A stretch of DNA of 64,000 bases from Temnothorax longispinosus (Eukaryota > Arthropoda > Insecta > Hymenoptera > Formicidae), in the NCBI RefSeq assembly GCF_030848805.1, contig NC_092367.1, positions 18,781,692-18,845,691 on the forward strand. The letters run 5' to 3'. The notes beneath the pieces are model-generated. The model had not been told where the DNA came from. It saw only the letters and a list, made by a program, of their open reading frames with translations, and did not search any database. Position numbers and translations under genes: made by a program. Shown here in pieces: positions 46,501 to 55,141 of this stretch. Every line of letters starts with the position of its first letter. The stretch's first letter is position 1.

Positions 46501-49370
46501 ACAGCTGGCAAGTTGCTCAGTTTCTAGTCGTTCTTCCGTCCGGCTTTATCGCGACGCAGAGTTGCTCGCTAAATTTTTATTGAACCGCGTAAACAATCGT
46601 AAAGTTGCTCTCTCGAGTTTAGTCGATTCCTCAATTCATACAACCGCTCGTTTCGAATTTGTTCTCGCGAAATGATCGAATGATGGTTCCCGAAGTTCGA
46701 ATGTCGAGACCACGCGATGTAGAACGGTCAGTGCGAAGGCCGACGGTAATTAATACCGTCGGAGCGACGATTCCGATCCCTTCGGACACGCTTCGTGCGC
46801 TTTTCGCCTCGAAATCGCATTTGTAGAAGAAGAGAGATAGAGTGAGAGATACGATGCTGTCGATATGGACCACGTCGACGACGTCGGTCCTCCGCGCCTC
46901 GATCGAGCCGGCCGAACACGCCCCGCTGCTGTTGCATCGCAGCTTCAGCTGCTCGTTGATCGCGGAGGGTAATTAATCAGCAATCGTGACGTGCAATCGG
47001 ACGCGAAATTAATTAACATCGATGCGCACTTCAATGGGCGTCTGTGCGAAATTCACTCTAGACTTTATATGCCAATTTAAATCCATGATGTACGAAATAA
47101 AAACGAAGGAATCATTTAATACGTTAAATGATTATCTTGAAATTAACTTATTTCCATTTCTTAATTTCCGCGAAACTTGATTTATCTCATAATAAATAAG
47201 CGACGTTTTTTTTTTCTGTGCATCGATATACGGCGAGTAAAAAAGCAGATTAACGACCTAATCCAGATTCGACGCCTTCTGTCTCGACAGGCCGTTTGGC
47301 AGCCAAGATCGCGCGTAAGGAATCGCTTTCGCTGAAACTCGCCCTCAGGCCGGATAGACAGGAGCTCATCAACAGGAACATCCTTCAGCTGCAGACAGAC
47401 AATGAGAGGCAGGAGACGAAAGAGGCCATTGGCGCCAAGCTTATCAGGTGAGAGAATTGTCAAATAGCGTCCACATGACTGCGTCGTGATGAATAAGAGG
47501 ATTTCGAATACGCGTTTGTCTGTATTTTCGTCAAAGCTTTCGTCATGGTTGAAAATTGGCACGTCATAACGAATCCTCTTCGTCTAATTTAAAATTACGT
47601 TTAACTAACAATCTACTTCAAGGAATATCGAGGGATTCTCTGGTGAGTTAGGAAATCGTACAAATTTTTACTTGAATAGTCACGCAGTTGATTATGAAAA
47701 TACAATTACTGTAAAATATCTTAGCGCGATGTAATGAAAGCTGTGTAAAATCAGTCAGGAGATAGGAGATAGAATATCGATAAAGCTTCGTTATCTTCTT
47801 GCCTTCAATATTCGCGATCCGGATAATTTCTCTGTTATTCTTCCCTCGTCAAAGAATTCATTATTAAAATCATTTTTCAGTGATAATGGAATTGCGTATA
47901 TACAATTTCTGGGATATTCATTTCTTCTCCGCCTTTTTTTTCCACCGACGTCAGTCCGTCACGACTGATCCGGCTCATGTGAAAACGAGCTTGAAATAAC
48001 AGCTGTCTCTCGAAAAGATTACGCGCGAATAATAGGACGAGTGGTCTCGCGCGGTGAATCACATTGTTTGCACAAAGCGGATGCCTCGCTTTCTCCCTCG
48101 AATATATCTCTCTCGCTCGCGAAGGAAGATTAAAGCGGCCGATGAACTTGCATTGATTCTCGTGCCATTTTCATTTCAGGCGGCTGAGCATGCGGCCGAC
48201 CCAGGAGGAACTTGAGGAGAGGAACATTTTGAAAAGTAAGTTCGCTCTATTAGTTGCCGTAGTCCTTTAATTATGAACAACGATTGAGAATTCCGAGATC
48301 GATACGTTATTTTTGAAGCTAAATTTAAAAGAAAACTAACTCAATTTTATTAGAAAAATTATCTACGTTTTAATTCGGAATAACAATGTTTATAATCGAG
48401 TATGTTTTCCGCTTTTGCGAAATCGAATTGCGAGTCAAATTCTAATTCTATTTTTTTCTTCTGCTTTTCAGAACAAAGTCCCGCCGAGGAGAAGAAGCAG
48501 AAGGAAGAGAAGAAGCGCTATCTCCTGCGGAAGCTGAGTTTCCGACCGACTGTTGAAGAGCTTAAGGAGAAAAAAGTAAAATGAAAAAAGTTCCTTCGTA
48601 AATCTTTGCGGAAATTTTTGTTGCGCACCTTGTTTTTTTTTTTTTTTTTTTTTTTCGTTTGAGATTGACTATACCAAAAAATGCATTGTCGAATTTAAGG
48701 TCAACTGATATTTTATCGTGCTTCATTTTGCGGAGATGTTATTTTCTTTCTGATAAGGGTTTTGCAATTTATGATAAAGCTATAATAGCGAAAACCAATA
48801 TACTTATCTGTTCCCTTTCATTCCACAGATCATCCGGTTCAACGACTATATCGAGGTAACGCAGGCTCACGATTACGACAGAAGAGCCGACAAGCCTTGG
48901 ACACGGTTAACTCCGAAGGACAAGGCTGCTATTAGGAAAGAGTTAAACGAATTCAAGAGCTCGGAGATGGCCGTTCACGAGGACAGCCGACACCTCACCA
49001 GGTACTTGACGCTCTACGAATTTTAGAGCGGAACCACTTTAAAAGCACAGTTGGCACCAAATCAGCATTTTGCTAAAGTGTCTCGCGAAATATATGCAGC
49101 CTTGTAAAAATCGAATTAGAGCACGTATGAAACTATGAAACCATCTTGAATTACCAAAACGATAAAATTTAATTATCTAATGGTAGCCCTCTCGAAGATT
49201 AAACCCTTCGAAGTTAGTGAAAACTTTTGTAATTATCGCATATATAATTGGATGACTTTTGATATTTTTTATTAATGTACTTTATATATATATATATATA
49301 TATTCTTTTTTTTATAGGGCTTTCATAATTAATGTTTTTGATTTTCAATTGCAGGTTCCATAGGCCATGA
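16361..49370 (+). CDS. Phactr: Phosphatase and actin regulator (Phactr), 10 coding exons
   Basis: Phactr proteins bind G-actin through RPEL repeats and protein phosphatase 1 (PP1) through their C-terminus, linking actin state to dephosphorylation of cytoskeletal proteins. The ten exons join in phase to 511 residues. Residues 1-68 are basic and proline-rich with LPPGY at 32-36 and 59-63. There is polyproline at 182-187, an acidic block at 212-223 and RPVRF at 297-301. The RPEL cores are RPDRQEL (363-369), RPTQEEL (401-407) and RPTVEEL (439-445). The end holds KIIRF (449-453), KPWTRL (471-476) and the terminal RFHRP, matching the vertebrate PHACTR PP1-binding tail closely. The N-terminal RPEL found in vertebrate PHACTRs is absent from this chain, so this is probably one of several isoforms with alternative starts. 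Family assignment is certain for the C-terminal half; inclusion of exon 1 rests on phase and splice sites. Confidence 0.93.
21127..21147. repeat. (TTG)n trinucleotide run
   Basis: About seven TTG units within intron 1. It reads as a leucine or asparagine run in the overlapping open frames, which are likely spurious. Confidence 0.9.
26166..26276. repeat. Foldback element, 53-bp arms, 1-nt centre
   Basis: The left arm at 26166-26218 pairs with the right arm at 26220-26276 around a single T at 26219. The arms agree at 51 of 53 positions, apart from one 4-nt ATAT insertion in the right arm. No target-site duplication is obvious. It could be a small MITE-like foldback element or a recent inverted duplication. 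As part of intron 1 it would be transcribed in the Phactr pre-mRNA and fold into a long hairpin. Confidence 0.9.
30281..30445. mobile_element. TTAA-flanked MITE-like foldback element
   Basis: The ends are TTAAGGGCC at 30281 and GGCCTTAA ending at 30445. The arms (about 30281-30327 and 30384-30445) are near-identical inverted copies, sharing GGAACACAATACAAA and ATAGGAACAG. The spacer of about 56 bp codes for nothing. TTAA borders are the target-site duplication made by piggyBac-type transposases, so a non-autonomous piggyBac-like MITE is the best guess. The right arm carries a perfect 19-bp tandem duplication, which makes it longer than the left. Confidence 0.75.
30402..30439. repeat. Perfect 19-bp tandem duplication in the right arm
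   Basis: CCTTTGTATTGTGTTCCGG occurs twice, back to back, at 30402-30420 and 30421-30439. The left arm has only one copy, so the duplication arose after the arms formed, or the left arm lost a copy. Confidence 0.97.
34000..35100. promoter_or_regulatory. CpG-rich candidate internal promoter region
   Basis: A block rich in GCGCG, TCGCG and CACGTG inside Phactr intron 1. An exact arthropod initiator match TCAGTC is at 34807-34812, and GGATG, matching the downstream promoter element RGWYV, lies at +28 to +32 from its A (34836-34840). A match of this kind is expected about once by chance in a window this size, so the CpG-rich setting is the main support. It could start a shorter Phactr transcript. 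Confidence 0.3.
37842..38048 (+). CDS. Phactr: Phactr coding exon 2
   Basis: The acceptor is TTCTGTTGCAG and the donor is CGACA/GTGAGT. It encodes residues 69-137, starting EPKKEKTEQ and ending ARRLILFD. The middle is low-complexity, rich in Gly, Pro, Ala and Asn, and probably disordered. It enters in phase 1 and leaves in phase 1, so it could be skipped without a frameshift. Confidence 0.85.
38049..40062 (+). other. Phactr intron 2
   Basis: GTGAGT to TTTCCAG, about 2.0 kb and AT-rich. Just inside the donor, GCGTGTC is repeated four times in tandem at 38087-38114. No coding signal is seen. Confidence 0.8.
38087..38114. repeat. (GCGTGTC)4 tandem repeat
   Basis: Four perfect copies of a 7-bp unit lie 38 nt into intron 2, followed by GTC repeats. 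This is a minisatellite-like run close to a splice donor. Confidence 0.95.
40063..40284 (+). CDS. Phactr: Phactr coding exon 3 (proline-rich)
   Basis: The acceptor is GTTTCCAG and the donor is GAGG/GTAAGT. It encodes residues 138-211. The polyproline core GPIPPPPMF at 181-189 resembles a ligand for EVH1, SH3 or profilin-type domains. It is followed by SSPSPTL and a short acidic end, CEDE. It enters and leaves in phase 1. If the donor were read through, the frame would continue 41 codons to a stop at about 40409. Confidence 0.9.
40285..40959 (+). other. Phactr intron 3
   Basis: GTAAGT to CTCCGATAG, 675 nt. The acceptor has a weak pyrimidine tract, but the phase and the acidic continuation into exon 4 support it. 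Nothing else is seen. Confidence 0.8.
40960..41209 (+). CDS. Phactr: Phactr coding exon 4 (acidic block and linker)
   Basis: It encodes residues 212-294 and two bases of codon 295. It opens with an acidic run at 212-223 (DEEDVDVEEEDD), continues through KEPKFHAVPLKSVLKKRG, and ends in RPLTLRQELHASF. The donor TTCAA/GTTAGT is less canonical than the others, but it is the only nearby GT that restores the frame into exon 5. Confidence 0.88.
41210..44767 (+). other. Phactr intron 4 (3.6 kb)
   Basis: The intron is AT-rich with no coding signal. It has a CpG-poor stretch at about 42.1-42.5 kb, a TATA/ATGT palindromic run at 42734-42779, and a CpG-rich patch at 42.8-43.3 kb. It ends with the tandem acceptor TTTCAGCAG. 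Confidence 0.75.
42734..42779. repeat. AT-rich imperfect palindrome
   Basis: A stretch of alternating TATATA, TGTGTA and TACACA units whose two halves are close inverted copies. It could extrude as a cruciform. Simple-sequence expansion is the likely origin. Confidence 0.85.
44768..44913 (+). CDS. Phactr: Phactr coding exon 5 (RVxF-like motif, NAGNAG acceptor)
   Basis: It encodes residues 295-343 and one base of codon 344. The tandem acceptor CAGCAG allows a start at 44768 or 44771. Both keep the frame and differ by Ser296. The motif RPVRF at 297-301 fits the PP1-docking pattern [RK]x(V/I)x(F/W). LENKENARPYVIREDADGD then leads to a Asp-rich end. The donor is GAAAA/GTGAGT. I recall this segment as conserved in insect Phactr proteins. 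Confidence 0.9.
44914..47290 (+). other. Phactr intron 5
   Basis: GTGAGT to GTCTCGACAG, 2.4 kb. It contains a (GT)8 run at 46445-46460 and conserved-looking AT-rich blocks with TAATTAAT motifs near 46970-47030. No coding signal is seen. Confidence 0.8.
46445..46460. repeat. (GT)8 microsatellite
   Basis: Eight GT units in Phactr intron 5. Confidence 0.95.
47291..47447 (+). CDS. Phactr: Phactr coding exon 6 (RPEL repeat A)
   Basis: It encodes residues 344-395, beginning SRLAAKIARKESLSLKLA. The RPEL core RPDRQEL is at 363-369, followed by INRNILQLQ. The segment NERQETKEAIGAKLIRR links to the next repeat. This block is almost identical in PHACTR proteins across animals, so the family call rests on it. 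The donor is ATCAG/GTGAGA. Confidence 0.97.
47448..48179 (+). other. Phactr intron 6
   Basis: GTGAGA to TTTTCATTTCAG, 732 nt, with a strong pyrimidine tract. No other feature is seen. Confidence 0.85.
48180..48235 (+). CDS. Phactr: Phactr coding exon 7 (RPEL repeat B, 56-nt exon)
   Basis: This small exon completes Arg396 and encodes to residue 414: RLSMRPTQEELEERNILK. That is essentially one RPEL repeat by itself (core RPTQEEL, 401-407). It enters in phase 2 and leaves in phase 1, so skipping it would shift the frame. The donor is GAAAA/GTAAGT. Confidence 0.97.
48236..48471 (+). other. Phactr intron 7
   Basis: GTAAGT to TTCTGCTTTTCAG, 236 nt. Nothing else is seen in it. Confidence 0.85.
48472..48575 (+). 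CDS. Phactr: Phactr coding exon 8 (RPEL repeat C)
   Basis: It encodes residues 415-449. A lysine/glutamate-rich, likely helical lead (AEEKKQKEEKKRYLLRKL) is followed by the RPEL core RPTVEEL at 439-445. It ends in phase 0 at GAGAAAAAA/GTAAAA, so Lys449, the basic residue of the C-terminal KIIRF motif, is the last residue of this exon. Confidence 0.97.
48576..48828 (+). other. Phactr intron 8
   Basis: GTAAAA to TTCATTCCACAG, 253 nt. It contains an unbroken 23-T run at 48633-48655, which lies well upstream of the acceptor. Confidence 0.85.
48633..48655. repeat. T23 homopolymer
   Basis: A run of 23 T in intron 8. Its length may vary between individuals or be uncertain in the assembly. Confidence 0.9.
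48829..49001 (+). CDS. Phactr: Phactr coding exon 9 (PP1-binding region)
   Basis: It encodes residues 450-506 and two bases of Arg507. With Lys449 it forms KIIRF, the atypical RVxF site of the family. It continues with DYDRRADKPWTRLTP and IRKELNEFKSSEM to HLTR. In vertebrate PHACTRs this region wraps PP1 and reshapes its substrate groove, and the tryptophan of KPWTRL (473) is a conserved contact. The donor is CCAG/GTACTT. Confidence 0.97.
49002..49354 (+). other. Phactr intron 9
   Basis: GTACTT to TTCAATTGCAG, 353 nt. It holds a (TA)10 run at 49283-49302 about 50 nt before the acceptor. Confidence 0.85.
49283..49302. repeat. (TA)10 microsatellite
   Basis: Ten TA units in the last Phactr intron. 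Confidence 0.95.
49355..49370 (+). CDS. Phactr: Phactr terminal coding exon 10 (RFHRP, stop)
   Basis: Only 16 coding nucleotides: the last base of Arg507, then FHRP and TGA (49368-49370). RFHRP is the invariant end of PHACTR proteins, so this tiny coding tail is certain although gene finders could easily miss it. The exon continues as 3'UTR. Confidence 0.95.
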
Positions 49371-51330
49371 CAATTGCAATGTGTTGAGGTGCTACAGTGT
49401 GGTGCGGGTATACGTGAAGGTGCAGTGTGGTGGCTTCGTGTTGAGGCTGGGTGAAGAAAGAAGGAAGAAAGAATCGGCTAATCGTTACTTCCGGATTTAA
49501 GGCCGGAACGCGCGATACTCGTCCGATCGGTGATTTCTTTGACGTTGCTGCGTCGTGTCGTTCGTCGTTGTCGCCAAACATCATCTACTGGCACTTCTTC
49601 CATCATCGTCATTTATACACGTCAACGATAAACGCCACTATGACGTCGACGAAGATTGTGATAGGGTGACTCGCCGCCCCGTCGAAGAGGACTTGGCGGG
49701 TCGCTCGCCGATTTCTTTTCATAAGGGTCGTTCACACCCGTGCTTGGCCGAACAGTTGTTCGCGTTTTCCAACATATATCCAACTACTCTTCATCTTTGT
49801 ATCTTCGACACTGATCTCGTTATACTACACGCGTCGAGGTGTTTATATTATCAAGATATCTTGAAAATATTCTTAAATCTTTGCGCGATAAATTCTCAAG
49901 TAGATACGCTACGCGCGAGTATCTTTTTCCGCATTAAACGACATCATTGAAGCTTAAAACTACGATCTGTCTCCTTCGGGTTCAGCTCTTGAAAGCTTGC
50001 CGTTGTGAAAATCAAAACGCTGTATAGTAAGTAAGACTTTTTTATCGAAACGCTCACGTGTGTCCGCATGTTTACGCTGAATAAGATCGGTAGTCATTTT
50101 TAATTACATATCTTATCTCGTTCATCGACATTTCTTGTTATAAATTTTTTTAAAGTTTTTCTTTGTTGTATAATATATTTAAGAATTATGTGAGACGTGA
50201 ATACACGTCTGTCACGGATGTATTTTAGTGATAAAAAGATTATGTACGAGGGAAGCGCCGCGTGTCACACGTATATCAATGCGTGAGAACATGTAGATTA
50301 ATCGCGTGCAAATTAACCGTGTTTAAAATTAAGCATGAGCCTTCGGCGTAATTCTTTGGACACTACGAGCGCGCGTGTGAACATACCCTTAAACGTGTAA
50401 ACACCATTTTGCAATCAAGCTAGCTCATCAGTGTGGCTCATCACCTGGCATCGTTGTATATGTAAATGTCTCTCAAGTTTCGAGCCATTATAAAACAGAG
50501 ATATGTGATATGTCTCGTTGATATCACGAAAAGAAAGAATACTCGAATCCTGTAATATTCAAGGATCAAACGGGAGATACATCACATTACAAGCGATTTG
50601 TCTCGTAAATAACGTCGAGTAACGTGAGTTCAGTTTAGTTAAAAAAAAAAAAAAAGTTTTAGTATTAATATTTTTATACGTTGACGAATGAACAGCAGAG
50701 ATTTTCCGCAAAATCATTTCTCGATATAACCCTCGTTTTTAATGATTAAGATTATTCGGCTGACGTCCGAAAATGTGATTTACGATAATTCCATGTTCTC
50801 ACGATTTTCCCGCGGTCCGCGCAGAGAGTATTCATTGCTTGAGACTTCACTAACACTATTGCGTACATAGTTCGTTATAAGCTCTTCGTATACACCATGC
50901 GAGGAATGAAAACAGCCATTCAGTGTCTACGACAATCGGTCGACTGCTCGATCGACAAAACTGTTTTCCTTTACTGCCAGGTATCACTCTCTCGTGGGGC
51001 TGCCTTGAGGAGCAAGCGCTTATGATTATTATCTAAAAAAAAAAAAAAGGAAAAAATAAAATTGGACGTACTCCGTTCGTGGGAAATCAGAAATGCATTG
51101 TGCAATTAAACTTTGTACAGAAATTAGATAGGGTGTACATTAGTGACTATTATTATCATCATTGTTATATCGATAATATCGCTATAGGGACGCTCTATGG
51201 TCCTCGTTAATTTCGATTGCGTGTGCGCGCTTTAATCGCGGCAGTGTTAACAAATTCAGAGCAGATACGCAGGTCGGTTGTTGTTCCGTATTCGTTGAGT
51301 GCGAATAAATTCACGATAAAATCTCGTTAA
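49371..51330 (+). other. Probable Phactr 3'UTR
   Basis: Non-coding sequence directly after the Phactr stop. AATAAA signals occur at 51055-51060 and 51304-51309, with later ones at 52782 and 53870, so the true end is unknown. It has A15 and A14 runs at 50641-50655 and 51035-51048. Short open frames just after the stop (for example 49555-49950) look incidental. Confidence 0.5.
51055..51060 (+). terminator. AATAAA poly(A) signal candidate
   Basis: A canonical hexamer about 1.7 kb after the Phactr stop. A second one is at 51304-51309. Confidence 0.35.
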
Positions 51331-51854
51331 AAAGAAAGTGATTAAACACATTTACGATAAATACGTACGTTTACTGTGTATTTTGAAGGATACGTTTACT
51401 TCAATGGCCCGGTAATAGAAGAAAACTATATCGTTAAAAGCCCGGGATCGCGCCTGAATCGGCCATTTATTATCAGATTAATTTATGCCCGCATCAACTG
51501 CAGCGGAACATCAACAATAATTACTCTGCTCATGTAAAAGCAATTTGATGGGTCAAGTGGATTGTAGTTCTAAGTTATAGATCTGTCTATAATACTGACG
51601 GACAGAAGAAAAAAAATTGAATTAGGCAGAATTAGCGCTAACTGACGCCCGGTGATGACCGGCTCTTAGTATCGAAATTCGTTCAAGTCCGTTGTTCTCA
51701 ACAGAGAATAGAACGAGGAAAAAGAGTAGTCGCATTACAAATCGCCATATTGCGCGCAAATTTGTATCTAGATTCTTAGCAGATCGAAAGAACGAAGTCC
51801 AACGACGGAAGAGGAAAAAAGGAATGGGTAAAAGACACGAAGACACGTGCCTCG

Positions 51855-52084
51855 ATGTGCGATGTCTTGCACGCTTATCTCTGGAAGCTTCTTGCATCCC
51901 TTTCCCTGCTTATCCTACCCCAGTTATGCAAAACCGACCCTCCTGCTCACGTCGCCGTCAACGCGACGGAGGTTCGTCACACCTCCTTGTTTTGGAGAAC
52001 CGGCGAGCGAAACAAAAAAAAAAAAAGAAACAAAGAGATCGCGAGCTACAGTCTTGCGCGACAGGCGGAATCTACGGCAGCGGT
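51855..52084 (+). CDS. Possible first coding exon, signal-peptide type
   Basis: I do not recognise this protein. The frame from the ATG at 51855 encodes about 77 residues. A hydrophobic start (KLLASLSLLILPQLC) resembles a secretion signal. It is followed by an N-glycosylation sequon NAT, a lysine-rich stretch and AESTAA. It meets a strong donor-like site, GCAGCG/GTGAGT at 52084/52085, in phase 0. Against it, the lysines come from a 12-A run, no downstream exon is visible, and the locus could be Phactr 3'UTR. Treat it as a hypothesis. Confidence 0.25.
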
Positions 52085-53388
52085 GAGTAAAACGAAGTCG
52101 TGGTCGACAGTCTACTTTCCTCTCCTCGTTTAGAAATCCTAGTTTTTAACGATCGTCCAATGGGGTGAGAGGATCGGTGTGTAATGTGTCGATCTTTCTC
52201 TTAACCCGTCGGTGAACTCAGCTGTTCGATATTAATTCGTCAACTTCGAGGTCGTCGAAGGTATAAAGGACGTGACGCCTCTACCTTCGGGAAATACCAC
52301 GAAGAAGCACGTCATAAGGAACGTCATAAAATAATAAGCAGGGAGATTAAAGTGTCTCTCTCGTTCCATTGGTCGAGCGCTGTGGCTACCATGTAGTCGA
52401 CAAATATATCCATTTCCGGATTGCCTGGGTCAGTATGAGTGCGTACCCACGTGTATGTGTGTGAATAATGTGCATGGAGAGAAAGATGGGAGTGAGAGAG
52501 AGAGAAAAAGTGTGTGTATGACGTATTACGAACAAATATTTTAGAAAGAGAGTGGTCGAAATTTGAATGGAGCGTCTCTGCGACAGTCTTTTTTTTCCCT
52601 GAGCTACGTTCGAAAACGTATCTTTATGTCGTCCTGCATACATTTTCGTAAGAGAACGCCACAAAGAGTCTCGCGCACACACTAGAAGTTAAATTAAAAA
52701 AGGCAGCTGTTTCCACGTCGGAGTATATAGCGATGAAGTTATTTAATTCAAAGAAGTTAGCGCTCGTGATGACTAAACACGAATAAATAATAAAATTGTT
52801 CTCCAGTCAATTTCGATTTAATTTCGTTTAATAGGAATGTTAACTCGAAATTGAAATTTAACATTGAAGAGATTACAATTATATTCAATCACATTTTCGA
52901 AGAAAAATAGGTTCCAGATTTTTTAAGAGATATAGAAAGAGTAGTGTTATACATCGTAAATGCTTAACTAAATTGCGTTATGAAAATTAAACAGTTAAAT
53001 AATTCAGCATCGTTGTCGATGGATCACCAGCATCATGCGTCAAATAAGTAAATGACTGTTTTTGAATAGGGAGGACTGGATCAACTGTGGAACGACGTTC
53101 TCGAACGTAGCTTCACATCCTCACATCTGTTCGAAGCGTCCACTCTCTGAGCGTGGAACAAAGGCAAGAAAACTATAAAAGCACGACATGCGAAACATAT
53201 GTCTAATAATGAATGGTTTTGTGTATGTACATATTAATATATAAATATATATATACATATATTCGCATATTGTAAAACACCGTGATAGGAAAGAGGAGCC
53301 ACTGCTACACGCTACACGATGTTACGCAATGTGTAAACGGTGAATACTTATAAATACTAATTTTTAGATAACGGCGCGCTCTAAATGC

Positions 53389-53465
53389 AAAACAATACAC
53401 CATATACATATATAAATATTATACATATAAATATATATATATATATACATATAGATATATATGAA
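53389..53465. repeat. AT-rich simple-sequence tract
   Basis: A run of TATA, CATATA and AAATATTA units that contains an uninterrupted TA stretch. It separates a normal flank from the CpG-rich patch that begins at about 53.5 kb. Confidence 0.85.
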
Positions 53466-53967
53466 GCGTACAAGCAGTATGTGCATTTTCCAGCACAGAT
53501 AGTTGGTATTTTGTGTACAAAACTGAAAAACAATTGTTGGACATTTTGTGGACGCGCCGAGTTCGAAGCCGCGCATCGTGACGGAGGCGAAGGGATGAAA
53601 TTAACGTCTCCGTTACAATCGCATTGTCGAACGATTGAACAACGAGACGATTGGCCGATCGACGGCGCGGAACGGCACGAACGCGCGTCGCGAACCATCG
53701 ACCCTGTAGTTACTTCATGTATTGTCATCCCATCTGAATATAATGATATTAACGTCCAAGTTTAGCGCATTCTCTCTCTCTCGTTCGCATCCTGCTCGAC
53801 GACGCGCATCCGAACCGTTCCTTTTTCGTGTTTCGCACCACGCATAAGCGAATTCCGTTTATTCTGCAAAATAAATCCCAAAGTCGTGTTGAGATTAATT
53901 TTCCACATTCTTCAGACAATTCTTTAAAATTCTAACGAACCTTCGACGCTTAAACAAAGCTGAGAAG

Positions 53968-54798
53968 TTATCTCGCGGTTTGCAGAATAGCGGAAGTCCA
54001 GCGCGGTAAGTGGAATCGGGCTGTAAAAAGAAGAATGAGAAAGGAAGGAGTTTCGCAATTAAACCGTGAAAACGGATGTGTGGGGTCTACTTGTATCATA
54101 GCATCTTTACTAGTGAAGCATTGTAACGACAGTAACAATAATAAGGAATCATAGTAATTTAAGAGTGAGCGCGAGAGGAGAGGAGCGCTTGAGGGAGAGA
54201 GTGTAGATGCGACGGTGCGAACCGGTGGTTCTCCAGTTTTCCAACCCTTTCCGCGACGCTGAGGAACCTCCGGTCCTGCGACCGCGAGAATAGGCTTAGG
54301 GCACCTTCGCGCGGGATACTCGTCGCACGAATCCTCCACTTGCGGACTCGAATCTGCCAAAGGAAAAACGCGCAAATGTCGTCGGGGGTCGTATACGGGA
54401 TGTCCGCTCGAGGAGGACAAATCAATCGGTACCAAGTATCCGGCGCAAAGGGCGAGCCTAGAGATTTTTACCAAAATGACTCCACGCCACGCGAGGTGAA
54501 GACAGTTAGACATAATTCGTTCCGTTTTTCGCGAATGAAAACTCACGGTCTGTGACGGAGGAGCGATCGGGAGAGGAGCAGCGTTCGGGAGTTCCGCTGG
54601 CGCGATCACTCGGAATGAAATTTTGCATTTTTTCCGTGCGCGATCTCGCAGATCCTTATCCCGGCTTCTTTTGTCGCGATCGCAGTACGTCGTATGGTAT
54701 AATCGTCGTTTCCGGAACGTGCGATGGGTGCAAGGTGTGCGACTCCGCCTTCGTGGAGGATGAAATGATCTCCCTACGTCTTTTTTATTATCGCGCAT
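53968..54798 (-). CDS. Unrecognised 276-residue open frame
   Basis: This is the longest uninterrupted ATG-started frame in the window, antisense to the region after Phactr. The product starts with an Arg/Lys-rich segment (PPRRRSRTP, RDRARKK). It later has SSSSGHPVYDPRR and a serine/leucine-rich part (SPSSAPLLSRSLLNYYDSLL). I see no domain, signal peptide or splice sites. The block is CpG-rich, which lowers stop frequency in all frames, and the + strand also has a 120-codon frame here. It may be a real lineage-specific gene, but a composition artefact is equally likely. Confidence 0.2.
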   Translation of the reverse strand: MRDNKKDVGRSFHPPRRRSRTPCTHRTFRKRRLYHTTYCDRDKRSRDKDLRDRARKKCKISFRVIAPAELPNAAPLPIAPPSQTVSFHSRKTERIMSNCLHLAWRGVILVKISRLALCAGYLVPIDLSSSSGHPVYDPRRHLRVFPLADSSPQVEDSCDEYPARRCPKPILAVAGPEVPQRRGKGWKTGEPPVRTVASTLSPSSAPLLSRSLLNYYDSLLLLLSLQCFTSKDAMIQVDPTHPFSRFNCETPSFLILLFTARFHLPRWTSAILQTAR

Positions 54799-55141
54799 TT
54801 CGCCCGGACGCGAGGATTATCGATAGGAAAATGATTCGGATGTTTAGTTTAGAAGAGAGAATTTTAGAATTTCCTTTTTTTTTTAAAGCAATGCGCACAG
54901 AGGCGCTTGAATAATTATTTGGCGCTAGCGACGACTAGCGATGTAACTATTCGCGCCTCGCGTCGCCGCCGCATCATTTTAACTTACGTTCGCATTGTTT
55001 TTAAGAAACGTCACTACACGCGTTCTCGCACGCGCGAAGCGTGCGCTTTTCTTTCCACTCAGTTCGTCCGCCGATATTAGCGTCGTTCGGTTCGGAACAT
55101 TCGGCCAGTGATCGACCGCTGACGCGTTGCACGGGACGTAA

